Positions 57,352 to 64,000 of a DNA stretch of 64,000 nt are shown here, one piece after another. How positions within the stretch are numbered: position 1 is the stretch's first letter; each line of letters begins with the position of its first letter. Source of the stretch: Advenella sp. FME57 (GTDB lineage: Bacteria; Pseudomonadota; Gammaproteobacteria; Burkholderiales; Burkholderiaceae_B); NCBI RefSeq assembly GCF_014897675.1, contig NZ_JABUXU010000002.1:62001-126000 (forward strand), in the 5' to 3' direction. Position numbers and translations under genes: made by a program. The notes beneath the pieces are model-generated. The model saw only the letters and a program-made list of their open reading frames with translations, did no database searches and was not told the origin of the DNA.

Positions 57352-59085
57352 TCAGTAAATGCTGGGTTCGTTGTTGGGGGCGCCGAAGCTGGTTTCCAGA
57401 AAGTCAAAATCACAACCGGCATCAGCTTGCAGAATATGCTGCGAGAACATCCAGCCGTAGCCGCGTTCGAAGCGGCGTTCGGGCGCGATCCAGTCTGCTC
57501 GTCTTGCCGCCAGTTCCCCATCGCTGATTTCAAGGTGGATACGACGGGCGGGAACATCAACGGTAATCATGTCGCCGGTGCGCACCAGCGCCAGATTGCC
57601 GCCGACATAGGACTCGGGCGCCACATGCAAAATACAGGCGCCGTAGCTGGTGCCGCTCATGCGCGCATCGGACAGGCGCAGCATATCGCGCACGCCCTGT
57701 TTGATCAGCTTGACCGGGATCGGTAGCATGCCCCATTCGGGCATCCCCGGGCCACCCAGCGGGCCGGCATTGCGCAACACCATAATGTGCCCGGGCGTGA
57801 CATCCAGATTTTCGTCATCCACTGCTGCTTTCATGCTTGGATAATCGTCAAAGACAAGCGCGGGGCCGGTGTGTTGCAGGAACTGCGGTGCGCACGCGCT
57901 GGGTTTGATCACGCAGCCGGACGGCGCCAGATTGCCGCGCAGCACGGCCAGTGCGCCTTCGGGATACAACGGGTTGTCCATGGGACGAATCACGTCGTCG
58001 TTATACACTTGCGCGTCTTTGATGTTTTCTGCCAGTGTCTGGCCGGTAACGGTCATTGTCCCACCCTGCACATGGTCGCCAAGACGACGCATCAGACCTG
58101 GCAGGCCACCCGCGTAATAAAAATCTTCCATCAGATAGGTACTGCCGCTGGGGCGTACATTGGCAATGACCGGCACCTTGCGGCTGGCCGCATCAAAGTC
58201 ATCCAGCGTGACTTCACAGTCGGCGCGACGCGACATGGCAATCAGATGAATGACTGCGTTGGTGGAGCACCCCATGGCCATTGATACGGCGATGGCATTC
58301 AGAAAACTGGTTCGGGACAGAATGCGCGCCGGCGTTAGGTCCTCCCATACCATGTCGACGATACGGCGACCGCAAGCGGCCGCCATGCGAATGTGGTTGG
58401 CGTCGACTGCGGGAATCGATGATGCGCCGGGTAGCGTCATGCCGATGGATTCGGCGATGGCGGTCATCGTGCTGGCGGTGCCCATCGTCATACATGTGCC
58501 TGCGCTGCGGGCAATGCCGCCTTCTACGCCAATCCATTCGGTTTTGCTTATTTTGCCGGCGCGTCGCTCATCCCAGTATTTCCACGCATCCGAGCCCGAT
58601 CCCAGAATTTTTCCCTGCCAGTTACCGCGCAGCATGGGGCCGGCAGGCAGATAAATACAGGGCAGTCCCGCACTGATGGCGCCCATCAACAGCCCGGGCG
58701 TGGTTTTGTCGCAGCCGCCCATCAATACCGCGCCGTCTACCGGATGGCTGCGCAGCAGTTCCTCGGCTTCCATGGCAAGCATATTGCGATACAGCATGGT
58801 GGTGGGCTTGACGAAGTTTTCCGACAGGGAGATGGCCGGCAATTCTATGGGAAAGCCTCCGGCCTGAAAAATACCACGTTTGACATCTTCCACTCGTTGC
58901 TTGAAATGCGAATGGCAGGGATTGATATCCGACCAGGTGTTCAGGATGGCAATGACGGGGCGGCCCTCCCAATCTTCTGGCGCATAGCCCATTTGCATGA
59001 TGCGGGATCGGTGTCCGAAAGAGCGCAAATCATCCGGGGCAAACCAGCGGGCGCTGCGCAGCGAATCATAGGTACGTTTTGACAT
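57352..59085 (-). CDS. IlvD/Edd family dehydratase, arabonate-type
   Basis: 577 residues. DINPCHSHFKQRVEDVKRGIF, VLMGGCDKTTPGLLMGA and the segment ARSAGTCMTMGTASTMTA supply the cluster cysteines of the family; later SGTSYGACILHVAPES. The type with C-terminal FGAPNNEP is close to L-arabinonate/D-fuconate dehydratases. It removes water from a sugar acid to give a 2-keto-3-deoxy acid; which acid is not certain. It is the first gene of dehydratase-RraA with the GntR gene downstream. Confidence 0.88.
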   Translation of the reverse strand: MSKRTYDSLRSARWFAPDDLRSFGHRSRIMQMGYAPEDWEGRPVIAILNTWSDINPCHSHFKQRVEDVKRGIFQAGGFPIELPAISLSENFVKPTTMLYRNMLAMEAEELLRSHPVDGAVLMGGCDKTTPGLLMGAISAGLPCIYLPAGPMLRGNWQGKILGSGSDAWKYWDERRAGKISKTEWIGVEGGIARSAGTCMTMGTASTMTAIAESIGMTLPGASSIPAVDANHIRMAAACGRRIVDMVWEDLTPARILSRTSFLNAIAVSMAMGCSTNAVIHLIAMSRRADCEVTLDDFDAASRKVPVIANVRPSGSTYLMEDFYYAGGLPGLMRRLGDHVQGGTMTVTGQTLAENIKDAQVYNDDVIRPMDNPLYPEGALAVLRGNLAPSGCVIKPSACAPQFLQHTGPALVFDDYPSMKAAVDDENLDVTPGHIMVLRNAGPLGGPGMPEWGMLPIPVKLIKQGVRDMLRLSDARMSGTSYGACILHVAPESYVGGNLALVRTGDMITVDVPARRIHLEISDGELAARRADWIAPERRFERGYGWMFSQHILQADAGCDFDFLETSFGAPNNEPSIY

Positions 59086-59135
59086 GGTGAGTTACCTTGG
59101 GGGCAAAATAATGAGGTTGGTGCCATTGAAACATT

Positions 59136-59155
59136 AATATATCAGTTGGTATATT
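59136..59155. promoter_or_regulatory. Near-perfect 20-base palindrome upstream of the dehydratase
   Basis: AATATATCA-GT-TGGTATATT: the arms match at 8 of 9 positions. It lies 51-70 bases upstream of the dehydratase start, between this gene and ada. It is a good candidate operator for the GntR protein encoded downstream of this operon. Confidence 0.5.
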
Positions 59156-59356
59156 CGGGATATCGATGAGAGCAGGGCACCCCGGCGGGCCGCGATTACA
59201 TTTGTCGATATGCGTTCATATAGCGAGCAGGCGGACGCCCGAGAGTTCGCTGCCGACCGTGCCGTTTTCTGATAATTCAATCGCAAGAAAACGATTGCTT
59301 GCGATTGAATTGACCTCTATTCTGATCATGACGGCCATACTTCCAGGAGATCGATC

Positions 59357-60436
59357 ATGACATCAACCCAAGCACACGCCCAATTTACTTCCGATGAAGC
59401 TCGCTGGCAGGCCGTGCAAAGTCGCAATCGAGATGCGGACGGACAATTTGTCTATGGTGTAAAGACCACGGGGGTGTATTGTCGGCCCAGTTCTTCGGCC
59501 CGCCTGCCACAGCGAAAAAATGTCGTTTTTTTTGATACGGCGCAAGAGGCCGAGGCAGCAGGCTATCGCGCCAGCCGCCGCGCGCGGGCGGACCGGACTG
59601 CCGCCGCAGACGAACGTGCTGACCTGGTGGCCAGGGCCTGTCGACAAATTGAATCGGCGCAAACGCCGCCCAGCCTGGATGAGCTGGCGGCACAAGCCAA
59701 TATGAGTCCATTTCATTTTCATCGCGTTTTCAAGGCTGAAACCGGTGTCACACCGAAAGCCTATGCATCGGCCTGGCGTGCCAGGAAATTGCGCGATGAG
59801 CTGGGATCGTCAGTCACGTCGATTACAGACGCAATCTATACGGCAGGCTTCAATTCCAACAGCCGCTTTTACGAAGCGTCCGAGCAGTTGCTGGGTATGC
59901 GCGCCCGGGAATATCGGGCTGGTGGGCAAGGCGCTGTCATCCGGTTTGCCATCGCGCAATGTTCGCTGGGCGCCATTCTGGTGGCGCAAAGCCACCGTGG
60001 CATCTGCGCCATTATGCTGGGTGATGATCCCGATATGTTGTTGCGCGACTTGCAGGATCAGTTTGCCAGGGCCCAGCTTGTTGGGGGCGATGCCGCCTTT
60101 GAGCGTCTGGTGGCGCAAGTGATCGGTTTTGTAGAGACGCCGTCTGTGGGCCTGAACCTGCCGCTCGATGTCCGTGGTACGGCTTTTCAGGAGCGAGTGT
60201 GGCAGGCATTAAGGGATGTACCAGTTGGTACGACCGTCAGTTACGGTCAGATTGCCGAGCGGATCGGGGCGCCCACCGCTGTGCGCGCCGTTGCCCAGGC
60301 TTGTGGCGCCAACCGCATTGCCGTTGCCATTCCCTGTCATCGCGTGGTCAGGCGCGATGGCGATATTTCAGGCTATCGCTGGGGCGTAGAACGCAAGCGC
60401 CAGTTGCTGGAGCGGGAAGCGATCACGCAACCGTGA
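59357..60436 (+). CDS. ada: Ada, bifunctional DNA methyltransferase/regulator with a degraded zinc site
   Basis: 359 residues in full Ada layout: an Ada-type N-terminal domain (1-80), an AraC-type helix-turn-helix (about 95-185, FHFHRVFKAETGVTPKAYASAWRARKLRD) and an O6-methylguanine-DNA methyltransferase domain (about 195-355) with IPCHRVV (active Cys about 327). The N-terminal domain keeps one cysteine, Cys42 (E. coli Cys38). The other three zinc ligands are Ser46, Ser73 and Ala76. The O6-alkyl repair site is intact. It is preceded by AGGAG and stands alone. Confidence 0.92.
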   Translation: MTSTQAHAQFTSDEARWQAVQSRNRDADGQFVYGVKTTGVYCRPSSSARLPQRKNVVFFDTAQEAEAAGYRASRRARADRTAAADERADLVARACRQIESAQTPPSLDELAAQANMSPFHFHRVFKAETGVTPKAYASAWRARKLRDELGSSVTSITDAIYTAGFNSNSRFYEASEQLLGMRAREYRAGGQGAVIRFAIAQCSLGAILVAQSHRGICAIMLGDDPDMLLRDLQDQFARAQLVGGDAAFERLVAQVIGFVETPSVGLNLPLDVRGTAFQERVWQALRDVPVGTTVSYGQIAERIGAPTAVRAVAQACGANRIAVAIPCHRVVRRDGDISGYRWGVERKRQLLEREAITQP

Positions 60437-60717
60437 TCGGCGGCATGAAGGCGTTGTTACCTTGTGGCTGCTTATTGATCGCTATCGCAGGGTCGGAAGA
60501 TGAAGTCTGTTATTTGATCTGTGTCGGGAATAGCTCTGGCGGCGGCATATATGACCCGCCGGTGGCTGATCGTCGTGGAATCGGCAATTGAATAATTGAA
60601 CAATTGTGGGACAATAATCGCGTAGCGGGTGCTGCATTGGGCGGATCTGGCAATTGGCTCGCCGGGGCAAGCATCGAACGTGAGGGTGGACAGAATAAAT
60701 CCAAAAGAGAGAGACTT

Positions 60718-62376
60718 ATGACAGATGAAATACAGATGGGCCTGATGCAACCGCATCCATTGCTGATATCGTCGCTAATTGTTCATGCCGAGCGCCATCA
60801 TGGCGATGGTCAGATTGTCTCGCGCCGCGTTGAGGGTGATTTGCATCGCTATCACTGGCGCGATGTGGCACGCCGTTCCCGGCAGGTAGCGCGTGCGCTT
60901 GACGCCATGGCCTTGCCGCTTTCTGCGCGGGTGGCCACGCTTGCCTGGAATGGCTACCGGCATCTGGAACTTTATTTCGGTGTCAGTGGATCGGGCAGGG
61001 TGTTGCACACCATTAATCCGCGCCTGCATCCCGATCAAATCGCCTGGATTGCCAATCATGCCGGTGACCAGGTCTTATGCTTCGATCTGAGCTTTCTGCC
61101 TCTGGTGCAGGCGGTGCATGGAAAATGCCAGACGATCAGGCATTATGTTGCGCTATGCGACCGTGACGCGTTGCCCTCGGACAGCGCAATACCCGGCCTG
61201 ATCAGTTATGAGCAATGGGTCGAAGAACAATCGGACGACTATCACTGGCCGCAGTTTGACGAGAATGCCGCTTCCAGCATGTGCTACACCAGTGGAACCA
61301 CAGGCAATCCGAAAGCGGTCATGTACAGCCATCGTTCAACGCTTTTGCATGCCTATGGGGCTGCGCTGCCCGACTCCATGGCAATATCGGCTCGGGATGT
61401 AATTCTGCCCGTGGTCCCTATGTTCCATGTCAATGCCTGGGGCATTCCCTATGCGGCGGCACTGGCCGGCAGTACGCTGGTCTTCCCCGGCCCGCTGTTG
61501 GATGGAAAGTCGGTCTACCAACTGATGGAACAGGAGGGGGTGACATTTGCCGCCGGTGTGCCGACCGTATGGCAGATGCTGCTTGATCATGTTAAAGGCG
61601 AAGGCCTGCAATTTTCCACCCTCAAGCGTACCGTGATTGGCGGGTCGGCGTGCCCGCCGGCCATGATACAAGCGTTTCAGGAGCAGTATGGGGTCGAGGT
61701 GATACATGCCTGGGGAATGACCGAGACCAGCCCGCTGGGAACGCTGTGTACGCTGAAAAATAAATCCCTGATGTTGCCTGAGGAAGAACAAATGAAACTG
61801 CGGCGCAAGCAGGGGCGGGTGCTGTACGGGATTGACTTCAAAATTGTTGGTGACGATGGTGGGGAATTGCCGTGGGACGGCAAAACATTTGGCGATTTGC
61901 ATGTCAAGGGGCCCTGGGTGGTGCGCGACTATTTCCCCGGCACAGACAATGCGGCATTGGTGGACGGCTGGTTTCCCACAGGGGATGTGGCGACCATCGA
62001 CGCCGATGGCTATCTGCAGATCACAGACCGCAGCAAGGATGTGATCAAATCCGGTGGCGAATGGATCAGCTCGATTGATATCGAAAACATTGCCATGGCG
62101 CATCCTGCCGTGCAACTGGCTGCCTGCATCGGTGTCAGTCATCGCAAATGGGACGAGCGCCCGGTTATCGTGGTTGTCAGGCGCGAGCAAATGGCGCTCG
62201 ACAGGGACGAACTGCTACAGTTTTATGAAGGCAAGATTGCCAAATGGCAAATACCGGATGAGGTCATATTCGTGGAGGCCATCCCTCTGGGCGCTACAGG
62301 AAAAATGCTCAAATCCAAAGTCAGGCAGATGCCCGAGGTTGCAGCCTATTGCGCACTTGCGGCCAGTCGACAGTAA
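60718..62376 (+). CDS. AMP-forming acyl-CoA synthetase (medium/long chain type)
   Basis: 552 residues from ATG 60718 behind AGAGAGAG. The adenylate-forming motifs are present: [18 protein letters not shown] (about residue 190), [11 protein letters not shown] (about 335), [20 protein letters not shown] and the late [14 protein letters not shown] with the catalytic lysine. The family activates a carboxylic acid to its CoA thioester through an acyl-AMP. The substrate chain length is not fixed by sequence. Neighbours do not reveal the pathway. Confidence 0.88.
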   Translation: MTDEIQMGLMQPHPLLISSLIVHAERHHGDGQIVSRRVEGDLHRYHWRDVARRSRQVARALDAMALPLSARVATLAWNGYRHLELYFGVSGSGRVLHTINPRLHPDQIAWIANHAGDQVLCFDLSFLPLVQAVHGKCQTIRHYVALCDRDALPSDSAIPGLISYEQWVEEQSDDYHWPQFDENAASSMCYTSGTTGNPKAVMYSHRSTLLHAYGAALPDSMAISARDVILPVVPMFHVNAWGIPYAAALAGSTLVFPGPLLDGKSVYQLMEQEGVTFAAGVPTVWQMLLDHVKGEGLQFSTLKRTVIGGSACPPAMIQAFQEQYGVEVIHAWGMTETSPLGTLCTLKNKSLMLPEEEQMKLRRKQGRVLYGIDFKIVGDDGGELPWDGKTFGDLHVKGPWVVRDYFPGTDNAALVDGWFPTGDVATIDADGYLQITDRSKDVIKSGGEWISSIDIENIAMAHPAVQLAACIGVSHRKWDERPVIVVVRREQMALDRDELLQFYEGKIAKWQIPDEVIFVEAIPLGATGKMLKSKVRQMPEVAAYCALAASRQ

Positions 62377-62381
62377 CTACG

Positions 62382-63287
62382 TCAGCGCGTGGTTTTTTCC
62401 CAGATCATCTCTGCTGCGACAGACAGGGGTTCCTTGGAGCGATACAGGCGCACTTCGAAAGGCACTTCATTTTGCCTGCCGCCCAAGACGCGCAGTGTTC
62501 CTGATGTGCAATCTTGCGCAACCACGGACCAGGGCAGCCAACCGATGCCACGACCTTTTTTGATCAACGCCCAGGCCACTTCCACTGAATCGCAATAGGC
62601 CACCGGCGCCAGCGCATAACTGCTCGCACGCAGATGGTCGCTCAGGATATGGTGCAGTGACAATGTATTGAGATAGGTTACGTGAGGGATGGGCGTGAAT
62701 TCGTCAAGCAGATCATAGGCCGTCTCACTGTATTTGGCGGCGCTGCACACGGGCACGAATCGGTCTGCACCCAATTGCAGGTACTGGAAACTGGCGGTCG
62801 CGACCGGGATAGATAAATTGGGGTGCTCGTAGCAGCACAGAAAATCCACTTCCTCTCGTTGCAGCAGGGTGACCATATCCGGCGTTGACCCGGTTCTGAT
62901 CTGGACAGACACGGCAACAGACAGTTCCCTGCCAATGACATCTGACATTTCGCAGGCCCAGTCCGCCACCAGCGTGCTGGCCAGATAGCGGCCGGTCGCA
63001 ATACGCAACGCATGGCTCGTATCCTGCCCGGGTGATTTTAATTTCTTGCTCACTGTGTTGAGTCTGGCAACGATGTATTCGGCCGTCACCAGCAGTTCGC
63101 GCCCTTCCTGCGTGAGTCTGACGGGAATTTTGCTGCGATCAACCAGTGTTGCTCCGGCCCAGTGTTCCAGATCCCTGATGCGCCGGCTGAAAGCAGGGTG
63201 GGTCACGTTGCGCAACTCTGCCGCCTTGGTAAAACTGCATGTTTTGGATAAAGCGATCAGGTCTTTCAGAAGTTTGGTTTCTGCCAT
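62382..63287 (-). CDS. LysR family transcriptional regulator
   Basis: 301 residues. The N-terminal helix-turn-helix is ALSKTCSFTKAAELRNVTHPAFSRRIRDLEHW (residues 13-44), followed by the effector-binding domain. It ends 6 bases from the acyl-CoA synthetase stop, on the opposite strand, and is divergent from a Bug receptor gene, which is probably its target. Confidence 0.88.
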   Translation of the reverse strand: MAETKLLKDLIALSKTCSFTKAAELRNVTHPAFSRRIRDLEHWAGATLVDRSKIPVRLTQEGRELLVTAEYIVARLNTVSKKLKSPGQDTSHALRIATGRYLASTLVADWACEMSDVIGRELSVAVSVQIRTGSTPDMVTLLQREEVDFLCCYEHPNLSIPVATASFQYLQLGADRFVPVCSAAKYSETAYDLLDEFTPIPHVTYLNTLSLHHILSDHLRASSYALAPVAYCDSVEVAWALIKKGRGIGWLPWSVVAQDCTSGTLRVLGGRQNEVPFEVRLYRSKEPLSVAAEMIWEKTTR

Positions 63288-63373
63288 GGGAAAGCCACCG
63301 TATCAATAGGGGTTCGAAGCGTGCCTGACTGGTTGAAACAGAGCGTTGCGCAACAGGCCCTTGCTGTTTTATT

Positions 63374-63405
63374 TTGCACGTCATTGTGCAATAAAAGCAC
63401 AATGA
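63374..63405. promoter_or_regulatory. Overlapping dyads in the lysR-bug intergenic region
   Basis: TTGCAC-GTCATT-GTGCAA (63374-63391) and TCATTGTGC-AATAAAA-GCACAATGA (63381-63405) share the middle GTGC arm. The second has a T-N11-A spacing as expected of a LysR box. The two hairpins cannot form at once. Confidence 0.55.
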
Positions 63406-63461
63406 TGGTGTTTTTCAGCCTTTAGTATAGAGGCAATAAGAATTTCAACGGAGACATTGTC

Positions 63462-64000
63462 ATGAAAAAGTTAAGTAATAAAGCTAAGCGAACGGCATCC
63501 TGTGCCCTGTGTGCGTTTGTTTTGCTGCCAATAAGCGGCCAGGCTGCAGCGGCGTTGACGTACCCGGATCGCCCCATCACGATTGTGGTGGGATATCCGG
63601 CCGGCGGCAGCGTCGATCTTAATGGCAGGGTGGTGGCCGAAACGCTGGCCAAAAAAATAGGCGCCAATGTGGTGGTTGAAAACCTGGGTGGCGCAGGCGG
63701 CACAATCGGCGCTCAAAAAGTGATTCGCGCCAAACCGGATGGCTATACGCTGTTGGTGGGCTCGCTCAATGAAATTGTGATTGCCAGTCTGGTGAATCCG
63801 GCGGTTAAATATAACGGTATTACTGATTTGCAGGCCATTGGCCTGATCGGTGATCAGCCGTTGGTGCTGGCCGCCTCCAAAAAGACCGATATCAAGAACA
63901 CCGCTGATCTGGTCAAAGTGGCTACGTCGGCAAAATCGGACAGCTACAGCTATGGCTCATCCGGGGTAGGCACCTCGTTGCATATGGCAGGTGAAATGGT
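63462..64000 (+). CDS. Bug family (TctC) periplasmic receptor, 5' part
   Basis: The frame is open to the window edge, so the 3' end is missing. About 179 residues are visible, with a signal peptide (MKKLSNKAKRTASC through SGQAAAAL). YPDRPITIVVGYPAGGSVD and AKPDGYTLLVGS are hallmarks of Bordetella uptake gene receptors, which bind small carboxylates in the periplasm. It is divergent from a LysR gene. ATG 63462 has CGGAGA upstream. Confidence 0.9.
   Translation, partial: MKKLSNKAKRTASCALCAFVLLPISGQAAAALTYPDRPITIVVGYPAGGSVDLNGRVVAETLAKKIGANVVVENLGGAGGTIGAQKVIRAKPDGYTLLVGSLNEIVIASLVNPAVKYNGITDLQAIGLIGDQPLVLAASKKTDIKNTADLVKVATSAKSDSYSYGSSGVGTSLHMAGEM

Overview
The window is ordinary chromosome from a Gram-negative betaproteobacterium, most probably a member of the Alcaligenaceae (the Bordetella/Advenella neighbourhood). 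The reasons are a moderately high GC content, the dusB-fis-purH-ruvC linkage, a Bpt-type and an Aat-type aminoacyl-tRNA-protein transferase side by side, a heme uptake set in the receptor-S-T-U-V order, and a Bug-type (TctC) solute receptor beside a LysR regulator at the right edge. The genus cannot be fixed from this window. I see no phage, insertion sequence, integrase, CRISPR array or rRNA. One tRNA-Cys is present.

Layout. 1-2.6 kb: the end of a patatin-like phospholipase, rraA and a pirin. 2.7-9.0 kb: a Fur-box-preceded heme uptake operon (outer-membrane receptor, HmuS, HmuT, HmuU, HmuV) with short or overlapping junctions. 9.7-14.5 kb: aconitase, a GFA-type protein and an azlCD exporter pair. 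14.5-19.2 kb: thiO-thiS-thiG (reverse strand), a small secreted protein and recQ. 19.4-23.4 kb: a siderophore receptor and FhuF-like reductase (reverse strand, Fur box) divergent from an AraC regulator. 23.5-33.8 kb, reverse strand: a monooxygenase of the UbiH family, dusB, fis, purH, ruvC, ruvA, then a TRAP transporter operon, then ruvB, so a transporter lies inside the usual ruvCAB order. 33.9-44.3 kb: a cytochrome-oxidase assembly protein, YheT hydrolase, a second azlCD pair, rhlE, a thioredoxin-like protein, an EI24 membrane protein, a molybdopterin-binding protein, an IclR regulator and a phasin. 44.4-48.3 kb, reverse strand: pyrD, bpt, aat, a Nudix hydrolase and an uncharacterised protein. 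48.5-50.0 kb: phhB and phhA (phenylalanine hydroxylation). 50.2-55.6 kb: a large DUF937/OmpA-like protein, a lipoprotein, a YeeE sulfur transporter and tRNA-Cys. 55.7-59.1 kb, reverse strand: a GntR regulator, an RraA-fold protein and an IlvD-type sugar-acid dehydratase. 59.4-64 kb: Ada, an acyl-CoA synthetase, a LysR regulator and a truncated Bug receptor.

Most of the biology is core metabolism, iron acquisition and small transport units. I found no clear new multi-gene system. The observations I rate highest are an Ada protein that has lost three of its four zinc-binding cysteines, a strong phasin promoter bracketed by two exact 16-bp mirror copies of one operator, the TRAP operon splitting ruvA from ruvB, a 45-residue insertion in aconitase, and several short tandem-repeat loci in intergenic or linker DNA.
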